Made by a program: the position numbers and the translations under genes
Notes under the pieces: model-generated
Seen by the model: the letters and a program-made list of their open reading frames with translations, nothing else
Databases searched by the model: none
Told to the model about the DNA's origin: nothing
Source of the DNA: an uncultured Bacteroidota bacterium
Lineage (GTDB): Bacteria; Bacteroidota; Bacteroidia; B-17B0; Aurantibacillaceae
NCBI GenBank assembly: GCA_903834765.1
Contig: CAILKE010000055.1
Coordinates: 1 to 64,000, forward strand
DNA length: 64,000 bases
Direction of reading: 5' to 3'
Part shown: piece by piece, positions 19,913 to 29,262 of the stretch
Position numbering within the stretch: the stretch's first letter is position 1
How the letters are laid out: every line of letters begins with the position of its first letter

Positions 19913-20620
19913 TTATATTAAATCATTCATGGTAAATATACCTTTTTTACCACAAATATATTCAGCTGCTATAACGGCGCCTAAAGCAAAACCTTGGCGG
20001 TTATGTGCTTTGTGCATAATTTCAATATCGTCTACAGCTGAGGTATATTTAATGATGTGCGTTCCTGGTACTTCACCTTCTCTCACATCTTTAATAAATA
20101 ATGTTTCAGGATTAATGTCTGTAATACTCCAATTTTTTTTTCGTTCTATTTTATTGATTACTTGATTAGCTAATGTTATGGCAGTTCCGGAAGGTTTATC
20201 TAATTTATGTATATGATGAATCTCTTCCATACTCACATCGTAATTAGTATATTTATTCATCAGTTCTGCTAAGTAGCTATTTACTTTCATGAAAATATTG
20301 ACTCCTAAACTAAAATTAGTTGAATGAAATATGGTCCCGTTTTTTTGTTGACATTCATTTTCTATGTCTTTAAAAGAATCGTACCAACCTGTAGTGCCAA
20401 CAACAATAGGTAATTGGGCATCCAAACATTTTTTGATATTAGAAATTACCGTGTGCGGGGTGCTAAATTCTATAGCAACATCTGCTTGTTGTAAATTAGC
20501 TGTAGTTAAGGAAGCAGAGTTTGTTTCGTCGACTTTTAATATAATGGTATGATGGCGTTGTAAAGCAATGGCTTCTATTTCCTTGCCCATTTTTCCATAT
20601 CCTAAGAGTGCTATTTTCAT
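19913..20620 (-). CDS. dapB: 4-hydroxy-tetrahydrodipicolinate reductase
   Basis: This enzyme reduces 4-hydroxy-tetrahydrodipicolinate with NAD(P)H in the diaminopimelate and lysine pathway. The product has 235 residues, slightly shorter than the E. coli enzyme, as usual for Bacteroidota. The nucleotide-binding motif GYGKMG is at 7-12. VVGTTGW is at about 73-79. The catalytic stretch EEIHHIHKLDKPSGTA is at about 132-147 with the His pair and Lys142. It lies between lepB and the DUF5683 gene, an arrangement common in this phylum. dapF lies 37 kb away in the same window. Confidence 0.95.
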   Translation of the reverse strand: MKIALLGYGKMGKEIEAIALQRHHTIILKVDETNSASLTTANLQQADVAIEFSTPHTVISNIKKCLDAQLPIVVGTTGWYDSFKDIENECQQKNGTIFHSTNFSLGVNIFMKVNSYLAELMNKYTNYDVSMEEIHHIHKLDKPSGTAITLANQVINKIERKKNWSITDINPETLFIKDVREGEVPGTHIIKYTSAVDDIEIMHKAHNRQGFALGAVIAAEYICGKKGIFTMNDLI

Positions 20621-20706
20621 TTTTATGTTTCCTGCAGATAATGCAAGGTTTTATATAATTATTTTTATTTATTCTACGCAAATCTCTGAAATCTGCGCGG
20701 GATTAT

Positions 20707-21294
20707 TTATTTAAATCTTAGCTTCAATGTTAGTCCGGTTTGCAAATTATTATTGTAATCTAAATTTCCGTATGGTTTTAATTGTAGGCTCAAATCATCG
20801 CTAATATCAAAGGTTTTGAGATGTGCCTCTACATTGGCATCAATAATGTTGATGATATAAACTAAGGCGCCAACCATGATGGCAATGTCTCTGTATTTTT
20901 TGTAATACTTTTTTTCAGTTACCAATTGGTCTGATGAATAACCAGATGTATTGGTCGTATTAGCATCATTGTCATAGATGGCCGTTAAATTATCACTGTA
21001 ATATTTATAACGGACATGGTTGCTAATGCCCCAATAACCTATTCCTCCGAGAGCAGCATAAATAAGAGGGACTTTCCAAAATGCTTTTTTGCCATTGTAA
21101 ATTTGGCCTAAGCCAGGAAGGCAAGCACTCATAATGGTTGCTTTTCTGGCCGAACCATAAATGGCTTTTTTTACTTCTTTCGATTGTTTTACAGGTGTCG
21201 TATCTTGCTGTTGGGCATGAATACAGCCTGTAAAAAGCACTAACAAAAATAAAATATGTGTGATTGATTTTTTCAACAAGCTAAAAATAATCAC
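20707..21294 (-). CDS. DUF5683 domain protein
   Basis: The product has 195 residues and appears to start at GTG (21294), because no in-frame ATG gives the hydrophobic signal segment (about 10-27, ending GCIHAQ). The middle contains the family pattern PGLGQIYNGKKAFWKVPLIYAALGGIGYWG with a short hydrophobic hairpin. A second hydrophobic stretch is at about 138-155. The family is widespread in Bacteroidota next to parB and is probably membrane- or envelope-associated; its function is unknown. The conserved position between parB and dapB suggests co-transcription rather than a shared pathway. Confidence 0.82.
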   Translation of the reverse strand: MIIFSLLKKSITHILFLLVLFTGCIHAQQQDTTPVKQSKEVKKAIYGSARKATIMSACLPGLGQIYNGKKAFWKVPLIYAALGGIGYWGISNHVRYKYYSDNLTAIYDNDANTTNTSGYSSDQLVTEKKYYKKYRDIAIMVGALVYIINIIDANVEAHLKTFDISDDLSLQLKPYGNLDYNNNLQTGLTLKLRFK

Positions 21295-21333
21295 AAAAAA
21301 TGAACTGAATCATCTTCTGTGATTAATGGTAAG

Positions 21334-22233
21334 TTAATTTATGTCAAAAAAGGATAAGATGTGTTGTAATTCTTTATCGTTACTGAAACTTAAAGAGATT
21401 GTACCAGTGCCTTTTGGAGAGCGTTTGAATGTATATGATTTATTAAATAGTTTCTCCAATTTTTTCGTTATTTGTTTGTCTTCAATCGTTAATGGTTTTT
21501 CAACACGGGTTGTTTTTGGTTTGAAATTTAATTTCTCTCCACGGGCCATTTCTTCTAATTGGCGCACTGATAGTTCATTTTCAAGAGCCATCGCGAAAAT
21601 TGCTAATTGCTTGTCTTCATTCTCCACACTTAATAAAGCACGAGCGTGACCCATCGATATATCTTTATCACGAACCGCTTTTTGTATAACAGCAGGTAAT
21701 TTTAATAAGCGTAAAAAATTGGTAACAGTACTACGTTGCTTATTTACTTTTTCACCTAATTGTTCTTGTGTGATGTTGCATTCGTCTATCAAACGTTTGT
21801 AGCTTAATGATATTTCAATTGGGTCTAAATCTTCGCGTTGGATGTTTTCAATTAAGCCCATTTCAAGCATTGCCTGATCGTTCGCTATACGAATATAAGC
21901 TGGTACCTCCTCTAATTGAGCAATTTGAGAAGCTCTAAAACGACGCTCACCTGAAATCAATTGATATTTATCATAACCCAATTTTCTTACAGTTATTGGT
22001 TGAATGATACCATGTTGTGCTATAGAATCGGCAAGTTCTTGTAAAGCAATTTCTTCAAAGTTAGTACGTGGTTGAAACGGATTAGTTTCAATATCTTTTA
22101 TTTTAATAAGAGCTATAGAACCTACAACAGGGCTAGCTTCGCCTATTTGTCTGGTTGTAATATCTGTTTTAGCATTTTCTAATAACGCGCTTAATCCTCT
22201 TCCTAATGCTGGTTTTTTATTGTTGGTGCTCAT
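21334..22233 (-). CDS. parB: chromosome partitioning protein ParB
   Basis: This CTPase clamp loads at parS and spreads on DNA for chromosome segregation. The product has 299 residues. The N-terminal ParA-interaction tail starts KPALGRGLSALL. The ParB/Srx domain (about 45-130) contains NPFQPRTNF and the CTP-binding stretch ISGERRFRAS. The HTH region (about 150-200) has TQEQLGEKVNKQRSTVTNFLRLLKLP, followed by a C-terminal dimerisation segment. I found no clear palindromic parS (CACGTG core) in the nearby 20-24 kb. It follows parA with a gap of 101 bp. Confidence 0.95.
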   Translation of the reverse strand: MSTNNKKPALGRGLSALLENAKTDITTRQIGEASPVVGSIALIKIKDIETNPFQPRTNFEEIALQELADSIAQHGIIQPITVRKLGYDKYQLISGERRFRASQIAQLEEVPAYIRIANDQAMLEMGLIENIQREDLDPIEISLSYKRLIDECNITQEQLGEKVNKQRSTVTNFLRLLKLPAVIQKAVRDKDISMGHARALLSVENEDKQLAIFAMALENELSVRQLEEMARGEKLNFKPKTTRVEKPLTIEDKQITKKLEKLFNKSYTFKRSPKGTGTISLSFSNDKELQHILSFFDIN

Positions 22234-22334
22234 TTTTTTGTAGTTTGAAAGTTAAAAAGTTTGAAGTTATAGAAAGTTGCAATCGCACTTAATCTTTCCA
22301 AACTTTCAATTTTCTAATTTTTTTTATTAAATTA

Positions 22335-23168
22335 TTATCCTTCGTTAAATTCTGATTCTTCTTCTGTATAAGTCATAGTCCTGTCTAAATCACTAATTTT
22401 TGTCAGACCGTTTCTTTGTAATATTTCTCTAGCTAAATTTAAATAGTTCACAGACCCTTTACCAATGGCATCATGCATGATAATGGTTTTACCATGACTT
22501 GGAGCTTCTGCTAATTTTACATTGCGTTGTATGATAGTATTAAATACCATATTTTGAAAATGCATTTTCACTTCTTCTACCACTTGGTTTGCTAATTTTA
22601 AACGAGGATCGTACATCGTTAATAACACACCTTCAATATCTAGCTCAGTATTAATGTGTTCTTGAACTAGTTTAATCGTTTGTAATAATTTACCCATCCC
22701 TTCTAAAGCGAAATACTCGCATTGTACTGGAATAATAACGCTATCAGCCGCTGCCAATGAATTGATAACTGTTAAACCTAAAGATGGACAGCAATCAATG
22801 ATAATGAAATCGTATTGATCTTTAATTTTATCTAACGCCGCTTTCATCATGTAATCGCGACTAGGAAGATTAACAATCTCTAGTTCTATGGCTACTAAAT
22901 CGGTATTAGTTGGTAACAAATATAAATTAGGAGTATCTGTTTCCATAATAACATCTTTAGGATGTTTTGCGTCGATGATACACTCGTATAATCCAGCTTT
23001 TACGTTTTTAGGTTCTATACCAACACCAGAGGTTGAGTTTGCTTGAGGATCAGCATCTACCAATAATGTTTTGTATTCTAGCACCGCTAAAGAGGCTGCT
23101 AAATTAATGGCTGAAGTAGTTTTACCAACTCCACCTTTTTGATTGGCTATTGCTATTATTTTTCCCAT
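22335..23168 (-). CDS. parA: chromosome partitioning ATPase ParA (Soj type)
   Basis: The product is a 277-residue Walker-type ATPase that drives segregation of ParB-parS complexes. The deviant Walker A motif KGGVGKTT is at 11-18 with the signature Lys11. LLVDADPQANST is at about 35-46, and the Walker B-like stretch FIIIDCCPSLG is at about 120-130. The N-terminus MGKIIAIANQ is that of short chromosomal ParA proteins without an HTH extension. The C-terminus carries a short acidic tail (TEEESEFNEG). It is encoded between an MBL-fold hydrolase and parB. Confidence 0.96.
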   Translation of the reverse strand: MGKIIAIANQKGGVGKTTSAINLAASLAVLEYKTLLVDADPQANSTSGVGIEPKNVKAGLYECIIDAKHPKDVIMETDTPNLYLLPTNTDLVAIELEIVNLPSRDYMMKAALDKIKDQYDFIIIDCCPSLGLTVINSLAAADSVIIPVQCEYFALEGMGKLLQTIKLVQEHINTELDIEGVLLTMYDPRLKLANQVVEEVKMHFQNMVFNTIIQRNVKLAEAPSHGKTIIMHDAIGKGSVNYLNLAREILQRNGLTKISDLDRTMTYTEEESEFNEG

Positions 23169-23224
23169 GGTTTCTTTTATGAATTTTTTTGTTTGTTTTT
23201 GAGACTTAGTCTAACCGCATCAAA

Positions 23225-23926
23225 TTAGCTGATTATCAAATTAGCTCCTTTTTCAATTGTTTCTCCGATTTCTAAAAGTGTCAATTTTTTTCCTTGTATT
23301 TTAAATTTATGAATGGCTTCTGACTTATCGATTTTAATAAAACCAAAAGTATCGTAATGCATTCCAATAATATCGTTGCAATTAATAAATTTTGTAGCTA
23401 TGATGGCATTGTCAACGCCCATTGTGAAATTATCGCCAATAGGTAAGAAGGCAAAATCGATGTGACGATATTCGCCAATTAGCTTCATATCATAAGTTAG
23501 AGCCGTATCGCCTGCATAGTAAAAGTTTTTATCAGAACTTTCAATGACAAAACCCATTGGATTTCCTCCATTAGAGCCGTCTGGCATACTACTACTATGT
23601 TCTGCCTTTACACATTTTACAGAACCAAAATCAAACATTTTTTTGCCTCCTGTATTCATAGGATGTATGTTTTCAATCCCTTGCTTTTTTAACCATAGAT
23701 GTATTTCCCAATTGCAAATAACCAATGCTCCTGTTCGTTGGGCTATGGATACAGCATCAGCAATGTGATCTTCGTGCCCGTGAGATATGAGTATATAATC
23801 CGCTTTAATAGTATTTGCGTCAATGTTTTTAGCTAATTCGTTATGAGTAATAAAGGGATCAAACAATAGATACTTGCCATTAATTTCTATTCCAAAACAA
23901 GAATGTCCGTAATATGTAATATTCAT
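23225..23926 (-). CDS. metal-dependent hydrolase, MBL fold (UPF0173 type)
   Basis: The 233-residue metallo-beta-lactamase fold protein has the metal-binding motif HGHEDH at 49-54 (His49, His51, Asp53, His54). Further ligand candidates are His114 (KAEHSSSMPDG) and Asp139 in YYAGDTAL, plus a late His in IIGMHYDTF. This matches the UPF0173/YtkL group, stand-alone hydrolases whose substrate is unknown. It is the first gene of the run into parA, 56 bp upstream, so it probably shares the promoter that lies in 23927-24050. Confidence 0.88.
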   Translation of the reverse strand: MNITYYGHSCFGIEINGKYLLFDPFITHNELAKNIDANTIKADYILISHGHEDHIADAVSIAQRTGALVICNWEIHLWLKKQGIENIHPMNTGGKKMFDFGSVKCVKAEHSSSMPDGSNGGNPMGFVIESSDKNFYYAGDTALTYDMKLIGEYRHIDFAFLPIGDNFTMGVDNAIIATKFINCNDIIGMHYDTFGFIKIDKSEAIHKFKIQGKKLTLLEIGETIEKGANLIIS

Positions 23927-24050
23927 TAGTTTATAAATTCAAAAAAAAGTTCAACTTTGTAATATTGTAAAAATAAACTATTTCGGCGTTTTGACTGTTA
24001 TTAGTTTTAAACACCTAGTCCAATAATAACTCTAAAATGTTAATAATATC

Positions 24051-24578
24051 ATGCAATCCGTCACACTAATATCCGCTACCAATAGGCAAGATAGTAATAC
24101 TGAAAAAGTAGCTAATTATTACTATAATCAATTGAAAGAAAAAGGCATAAATGTCATGTTGTTAAGTCTAAAAAACTTACCTGAATCTTTTTTGACAAGT
24201 GATTTGTATGGAAGTCGTTCCGCTGAATTCCAATCTATCATAGATACATACATTACCGATGAAAAAAAATTTGTATTTATTTCGCCCGAATACAATGGTA
24301 GTTTCGCTGGTGTTTTAAAAGTTTTTTTAGACGCCATTCCTCCAAGATTATGGGCAGATAATAAGGCTTGTTTAGTGGGTGTTTCAACGGGAAGAGCAGG
24401 TAATTTGCGTGGCTTGGAACATTTAACTAATATCTTAAATTATTTGAAGGTAAATGTTTACCATAATAAATTGCCAATTAGTGTCGTGGATAAATTATTA
24501 GACGCCTCTGGAAATATAATTGATCCGGAAACTCAAAAGGTTATTGGTCTTCAATTAGATGGATTTTTGAAGTTTTAG
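24051..24578 (+). CDS. NAD(P)H-dependent FMN reductase family protein
   Basis: The 175-residue flavodoxin-like protein starts with VTLISATNRQDSNTEKVANYY, the phosphate-binding loop region of NADPH-dependent FMN reductases. It continues with the family stretch FISPEYNGSFAGVLKVFLDA (about 84-103), which contacts the isoalloxazine ring. It probably reduces flavins or quinones in the cytoplasm. It is divergent from the MBL-parAB run and convergent with the next gene, whose stop is only one base away. The physiological substrate cannot be read from the sequence. Confidence 0.87.
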   Translation: MQSVTLISATNRQDSNTEKVANYYYNQLKEKGINVMLLSLKNLPESFLTSDLYGSRSAEFQSIIDTYITDEKKFVFISPEYNGSFAGVLKVFLDAIPPRLWADNKACLVGVSTGRAGNLRGLEHLTNILNYLKVNVYHNKLPISVVDKLLDASGNIIDPETQKVIGLQLDGFLKF

Positions 24579-24579
24579 A

Positions 24580-25230
24580 TTATCCTTTTGGAAAATATAC
24601 CGGGTGTTTTTCATTATACATACGGATGTATTTGGTGCCTAATTCTTTTTTGTTTTTTTTGCTTAATGCCATATATTCTTTATAAATAGACTCATCGCGC
24701 TTTAAAAGATCTTCTGTTTTTTCGATACTAAAAGGGGAAACTTCGCCACTGTAAAAATCCAATAAAAACTGACGTATCTCGCGAGTTCTTGTTTGGGTAC
24801 TATTCATTGGAGCATTCATAAAGGGGTCGTAACCCTGAGAAATACTAGCTACTTCAACGGTCCCTAAAAAGTTACTAATAGCACCGAAAATAGGAATACG
24901 AAAAAAGTTTTTATCTAAATTAATAAAAATGATGTTGTTTTGACAATAACCCCAAACTCTATTGGATTGTATTTTAGTAATCGAACCGTCGCGTTCTTTA
25001 TATTCAATAATATCCTGTTGGATTAATTTACTGTAAAAATCTAGCTGGTCTTTATCAATAGTTGTTATGATTTGTTCTTTTGGAATAGGCCAATTAACGC
25101 GAAATTCTTGATAATTGAGATATAGCCCTTCATATAAACGAAAATCTTTTGTAAACGGAATCGAATCTTGCGACATCAGGTTAGTTGGTAATAAGCACAG
25201 TATTATAAAAGCATAAATGATAATTCGCAT
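24580..25230 (-). CDS. exported protein of unknown function
   Basis: The product has 216 residues with a signal peptide (about 1-20, ending NLMSQ). I do not recognise the mature part. It is mixed alpha/beta, with KIQSNRVWGYCQNNIIFINLDKNFFRIP in the middle and a Lys-rich helical C-terminus (YMALSKKNKKELGTKYIRMY). The final segment is short and ends at HPVYFPKG. It lies convergent with the FMN reductase and divergent from the S8 protease with a 49-bp gap, which must contain both promoters. A periplasmic or outer-membrane-associated location is likely. Confidence 0.7.
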   Translation of the reverse strand: MRIIIYAFIILCLLPTNLMSQDSIPFTKDFRLYEGLYLNYQEFRVNWPIPKEQIITTIDKDQLDFYSKLIQQDIIEYKERDGSITKIQSNRVWGYCQNNIIFINLDKNFFRIPIFGAISNFLGTVEVASISQGYDPFMNAPMNSTQTRTREIRQFLLDFYSGEVSPFSIEKTEDLLKRDESIYKEYMALSKKNKKELGTKYIRMYNEKHPVYFPKG

Positions 25231-25279
25231 GTTGTAAATATCTCATTTTTTTGTAATTTAATAGAATAATTCAGGTTGC

Positions 25280-27391
25280 ATGTTAAAGTATTTTACATTT
25301 TTTAGTGTTTTAATAATTTCATTTTCATTGAAAGCTCAAAGTGTTTTTAATGCTGAGCTTATCAAAAAAATAAATTATAGCCCATCCTCAGAAATTATTG
25401 ATGTGTTGGTGCTTTCGAAGGCTCATACTGAACTTAATTTTTCTGCATTTCCTCAAATGAAATTAAAATATCAGGCAGGTAACATTTATTCTATTAGCTC
25501 AACTATACAATCTATTGTAGAATTGGCTAAACAGCCAAATTGTATTCGCATAGAGTTCACCCAACATCATTTAAAATTAATGGATGATACAGCATTAGTG
25601 CGTAATCGAATACAAAACGTTCATTTAGGATTAGCTCCTTTGTCTCAGGCTTATGATGGGACGGGTATTTTAGTTGGTATAATAGATTCTGGTTGCGATT
25701 TCACGCATCCTGATTTGAAAGATGCTAGCGGAAATTCTCGAATCAAATTTTTATGGGATATGACAAAGCCTTTAGCAGCAAATACCCCAACGACATTCGG
25801 TTACGGCCAAGAATGGAACAATGCCGATATTGATTTAGGCTTATGTACGCATAGTGATGCTGCTGATTATGGGCACGGAACAGCATCTGCTGGCATTGCT
25901 GCTGGAAATGGCTTAGCCATTGGAAAACATGAGGGTGGCGCGCCTAAAGCAGATATCATGGTTGTGGCATTAGATTTTAATAAAACTGGATTTGTGATTG
26001 CCGATGCCGTTCAATATTTAATTAATAAGGCGCAATTATTAAACATGCCGCTAGTAATTAACGCTAGTGTTGGTGACTATTACGGGAGCCATGATGGTAC
26101 TGATTTAGAAGCACAATTAATCGATAACTTAACTGCAAATATACCAGGCACAGCTTTAGTGGCATCAGCCGGAAATGCAGGAATGTATAAGTTTCATGTA
26201 GGATATAATACTACGGCATTAGATACTAATTTTACGTGGATAAAAAATGCGAATACTCAAATTGATGTTTCTGAATTTGCAGACACATTACAAATAAAAA
26301 ATGTACGCTATTCGGTAGGAGTTAATAATCCTGGTTTTTCTGACTTAGGCAACATTGGCTTTAAAAATTACAATTACGCACTTAATACATTAAAGAGAGA
26401 TACAATCTATTATAATTCCAATAGAATAGGGGTAATCGAGAGTATTGCTAGTATTAATTCGTTTGGTGTTTATGAACTTTCACTAACTCTTAAACCAGAT
26501 AGCGTTAATTATTTTTGGCGTATTGAGCACAACGGTGTTGGCCGAATCGATTCGTGGAATTTTGATTATGTATATTCAGGTATACCAAGCTCTACTCAAT
26601 ATCCGGCTGTTACAAAATTTAAAATAGCAGATACCTTGCAAACAATTTGTAGTGGTTTTCAATGTAGTGATTATGTGATTACCGTTGGAAATTACGTTAA
26701 CAGAAATCAATACATTGATATGAATAGTGTGTCACATACAACAACCGAAGTAGCTGGTGAAATAGCCCAAAATAGCAGTACAGGACCATCTCGACGCAAC
26801 ACTGTAAAGCCTGATATTGTAGCGTCGGGTAATACTATATTTGCGTGTGGAGAAGCCACTACCTTAGCAAGTTTCGCAACACTATATCCTTATAAAATAG
26901 TATTGGGCGGCTATCATATTGGGGCAGGTGGAACGTCGGCTTCTAGTCCAGTAGTGGCGGGTTGTGCAGCATTATATTTTCAGAAAAATCCAACAGCAAC
27001 GAGTACACAATTAAAACAGGCTATTATTAATTGTTCGTATAGTGATTTATTTACTACAACTATTCTTCCAAATTATAGATGGGGGTATGGTAAATTGGAT
27101 GCCTTTCAAATGATGCATTGTGGCGAAGCTACAGCAAACTTGCCCAATATTTCATTAACAGGTGATGTGAAGATTTTTCCCAATCCATTTAATACTCAAT
27201 CAACACTTTCGTTTTCTAATTCAGAAGAAAAAAATATCAATTTGTATAATGCCACTGGAGAGCTTGTGTTTTCAGATAGTTGCAAGGCTTCTAGATATGT
27301 ATTATCAAAAAATAATTTAGCTGCTGGATTGTATTTTATTGTTTGTACAGAGAAAAATGCGACTCACAGATTAAAAATAATAGTTTTATAA
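25280..27391 (+). CDS. secreted subtilisin-like (S8) serine protease with type A T9SS sorting domain
   Basis: The product has 703 residues. A signal peptide (1-20, ending SLKAQ) is followed by a propeptide-like region (about 21-115). The S8 domain has the triad Asp136 (VGIIDSGCD), His199 (DYGHGTASAG) and Ser553 (GGTSASSPVVAG), with Asn299 in SAGNAG as the oxyanion residue. An unusually long insertion (about 300-460) lies between the Asn and Ser regions, probably a beta-sandwich. The last 75 residues (VKIFPNPFNTQSTLSF... GLYFIV) form the type A C-terminal domain that directs T9SS export and removal at the surface. It is an extracellular endopeptidase, a plausible feeder of the POT transporters. 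Confidence 0.93.
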   Translation: MLKYFTFFSVLIISFSLKAQSVFNAELIKKINYSPSSEIIDVLVLSKAHTELNFSAFPQMKLKYQAGNIYSISSTIQSIVELAKQPNCIRIEFTQHHLKLMDDTALVRNRIQNVHLGLAPLSQAYDGTGILVGIIDSGCDFTHPDLKDASGNSRIKFLWDMTKPLAANTPTTFGYGQEWNNADIDLGLCTHSDAADYGHGTASAGIAAGNGLAIGKHEGGAPKADIMVVALDFNKTGFVIADAVQYLINKAQLLNMPLVINASVGDYYGSHDGTDLEAQLIDNLTANIPGTALVASAGNAGMYKFHVGYNTTALDTNFTWIKNANTQIDVSEFADTLQIKNVRYSVGVNNPGFSDLGNIGFKNYNYALNTLKRDTIYYNSNRIGVIESIASINSFGVYELSLTLKPDSVNYFWRIEHNGVGRIDSWNFDYVYSGIPSSTQYPAVTKFKIADTLQTICSGFQCSDYVITVGNYVNRNQYIDMNSVSHTTTEVAGEIAQNSSTGPSRRNTVKPDIVASGNTIFACGEATTLASFATLYPYKIVLGGYHIGAGGTSASSPVVAGCAALYFQKNPTATSTQLKQAIINCSYSDLFTTTILPNYRWGYGKLDAFQMMHCGEATANLPNISLTGDVKIFPNPFNTQSTLSFSNSEEKNINLYNATGELVFSDSCKASRYVLSKNNLAAGLYFIVCTEKNATHRLKIIVL

Positions 27392-27429
27392 TACACACTA
27401 AAAGCCTATTTTTATCGTTTAATATCCAC

Positions 27430-28239
27430 ATGAAACGTTTTCTTTTTATATCTATTATTCTTGGGCTATGTCAACAGGCGTTATTTTCTCAAACACGTAA
27501 ACGACATTTTAGGCAACATGAAGTTGGTATGTTTCTAGGAGGCTCCTATTATATTGGTGATTTAAACCCAACAGCTCATTTTAAATTAACACAACCTGCT
27601 GCTGGTTTATTTTATCGTTTTACACCAAATTATCGTTATGCGTTTCGAGGAGGCATTAATTTCGGAACAATCATGGGTGATGATTCGCAAAGCGATAATG
27701 CTGATCAATTGCAACGAAATCTTAATTTTAAATCTACAATTACTGAATTTAATGTATTAGCAGAATTTAATTTTTTAGAATACCGCATTAGTAATGATAA
27801 ATTTAAATTTACCACTTATTTATTTTTAGGATTGGATGTGTTTATGTTCAAGCCACAAGCGCAATACTCTAATCAGTGGATTGATTTACAGCCTTTGCAT
27901 ACCGAAGGACAAACAAAAGGGTATAAGTTAACACAAATGGCTATTCCTTTCGGAATAGGTGTAAAAGCGAATGTTTCAAAAAAAATAGGTATAGGTTTAG
28001 AATGGGGCCCTCGTAAAACATTTACCGATTATTTAGATGATGTGAGCGGTACATATTCAAATAATGTATATGATAGCAATACAGCCAGAAAATTAGCAGA
28101 TCGATCTAAAAATGCTGGAAACAATATTGATAAGCAACGTGGAAATCCTCGTACTCAAGATTGGTATTTCTTTTTCGGAATCACGCTCAATTTTAAATTG
28201 AACCCACAAGCCGCGCCGTGCCATGCCTACGACCATTAA
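27430..28239 (+). CDS. DUF6089 outer-membrane beta-barrel protein
   Basis: The open frame begins at 27343 inside the protease gene, but the ATG at 27430 starts a proper signal peptide (MKRFLFISIILGLCQQALFSQ), so I take 269 residues. The mature part opens with HEVGMFLGGSYYIGDLNPT, the hallmark of DUF6089, and alternates amphipathic strands to the end. Barrel proteins of this family are found throughout Bacteroidota; one role suggested for them is envelope biogenesis, but none is proven. It probably lies in the outer membrane. It ends before a bidirectional terminator and is likely co-transcribed with the protease. Confidence 0.83.
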   Translation: MKRFLFISIILGLCQQALFSQTRKRHFRQHEVGMFLGGSYYIGDLNPTAHFKLTQPAAGLFYRFTPNYRYAFRGGINFGTIMGDDSQSDNADQLQRNLNFKSTITEFNVLAEFNFLEYRISNDKFKFTTYLFLGLDVFMFKPQAQYSNQWIDLQPLHTEGQTKGYKLTQMAIPFGIGVKANVSKKIGIGLEWGPRKTFTDYLDDVSGTYSNNVYDSNTARKLADRSKNAGNNIDKQRGNPRTQDWYFFFGITLNFKLNPQAAPCHAYDH

Positions 28240-28410
28240 TTAACTAAGGTTAATTTTATTGTATGATGAAGCCTAAAACAATGACTTACAATTTAATTGT
28301 GGATTGTGTTTTTATTTTATTTACTAATTTATTCAATTGCAATTTCTAAGTTGGTTGCTGAATAAAAATAATTTTGATTCATTGCAGAAAACAAAAAATT
28401 ATATAAGCAA

Positions 28411-28440
28411 AAAAGCCGCAACTAATTAGCTACGGCTTTT
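28411..28440. terminator. bidirectional terminator between DUF6089 and SDR genes
   Basis: AAAAGCCG (28411-28418) and CGGCTTTT (28433-28440) flank a 14-base loop containing the palindrome CTAATTAG. A-rich and T-rich sides serve both convergent genes. Confidence 0.85.
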
Positions 28441-28460
28441 TAATGTTAAATTTTGTATCC

Positions 28461-29246
28461 TTATGGTCTTGGGAACATCTTATCTAGCAAGGTATCGCGG
28501 AACTTACGTGGAAGCAATTTGCTTAATATCACTAAACTATTTACATCACCTGAAGGAACAATTAAATATTTTTTATGCCCTTGTGCTTGGTTTAAAATTT
28601 TAGCTGCTACGTCTTCTGCTTTCATGGTTTTACGAGGCGAGCCTGTTTTCATCCAAGCTGGAGAGTTTTTAACTTCTTCGTGAAACTGCGGTGTATCCAT
28701 ATCGCCAGGTGTTGCAGTATATACATTAATGCCTTTGCTTAATAATTCGCGACGAAGAGATTCGCCAAAATTAATGATGCCGGCTTTAGCAGCGCAGTAC
28801 ATTGAATATCCTGCAGCTCCCATTAATCCAAAGCCAGAAGAAATCATTAATACTTTTGAACCTGATTTCAATAACGGTAAAAATATGTGAGCTGATAAAA
28901 TAGTACCCCACAAATCCACTTCTAAATCCTGTTTCATTTCGGCACCACTGGTGTAATCAGAAACTAATTTAGTCGTTACACTTCCAGCATTTAAAACTAA
29001 GTAATCAATGTTTGTAAACTCTGTTTTTACTTGACTGGCAGCTTCTTTTAAGCCTACTTCATTAGTAATGTCACAAGAAATACCTTTTGCTGTAACACCC
29101 ATTGCTTTTAAAGATTCAACTGCTTTGTTAATTTTTTCTTGATTACGTGCTATAATAACTACGTTGTAACCTTGCTTGCCTAAGTTTTGAGCCAATGCCA
29201 ATCCTAATCCTGAAGAGCCTCCTGTAACTAATGCTGTTTTTTTCAT
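28461..29246 (-). CDS. SDR oxidoreductase, 3-ketodihydrosphingosine reductase-like
   Basis: This 261-residue classical short-chain dehydrogenase has the cofactor motif TGGSSGLG at 8-15, NAG at 86-88, catalytic Ser136/137, and Tyr150 and Lys154 in MYCAAK. The post-catalytic stretch TATPGDMDTPQFHEE resembles the PPDTDTPGF-type segment of 3-ketosphinganine reductases. A positively charged C-terminus (KLLPRKFRDTLLDKMFPRP) also fits. The expected reaction is NADPH reduction of a 3-keto sphingoid base, or of the related capnine precursor. It lies 16 bp downstream of an alpha-oxoamine synthase gene, whose product is exactly the expected substrate; this context is the main reason for the call. Confidence 0.8.
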   Translation of the reverse strand: MKKTALVTGGSSGLGLALAQNLGKQGYNVVIIARNQEKINKAVESLKAMGVTAKGISCDITNEVGLKEAASQVKTEFTNIDYLVLNAGSVTTKLVSDYTSGAEMKQDLEVDLWGTILSAHIFLPLLKSGSKVLMISSGFGLMGAAGYSMYCAAKAGIINFGESLRRELLSKGINVYTATPGDMDTPQFHEEVKNSPAWMKTGSPRKTMKAEDVAAKILNQAQGHKKYLIVPSGDVNSLVILSKLLPRKFRDTLLDKMFPRP

Positions 29247-29262
29247 AAAGTATGATCCTATG

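Noticed and set aside
20000-24050. parS site near parAB
   Set aside because: I looked for a palindrome with a CACGTG core and did not see one; a computed motif scan would be needed to exclude variants.
27343-27429. Longer start for the DUF6089 protein
   Set aside because: It would overlap the protease gene and bury the signal peptide that begins at the ATG at 27430.
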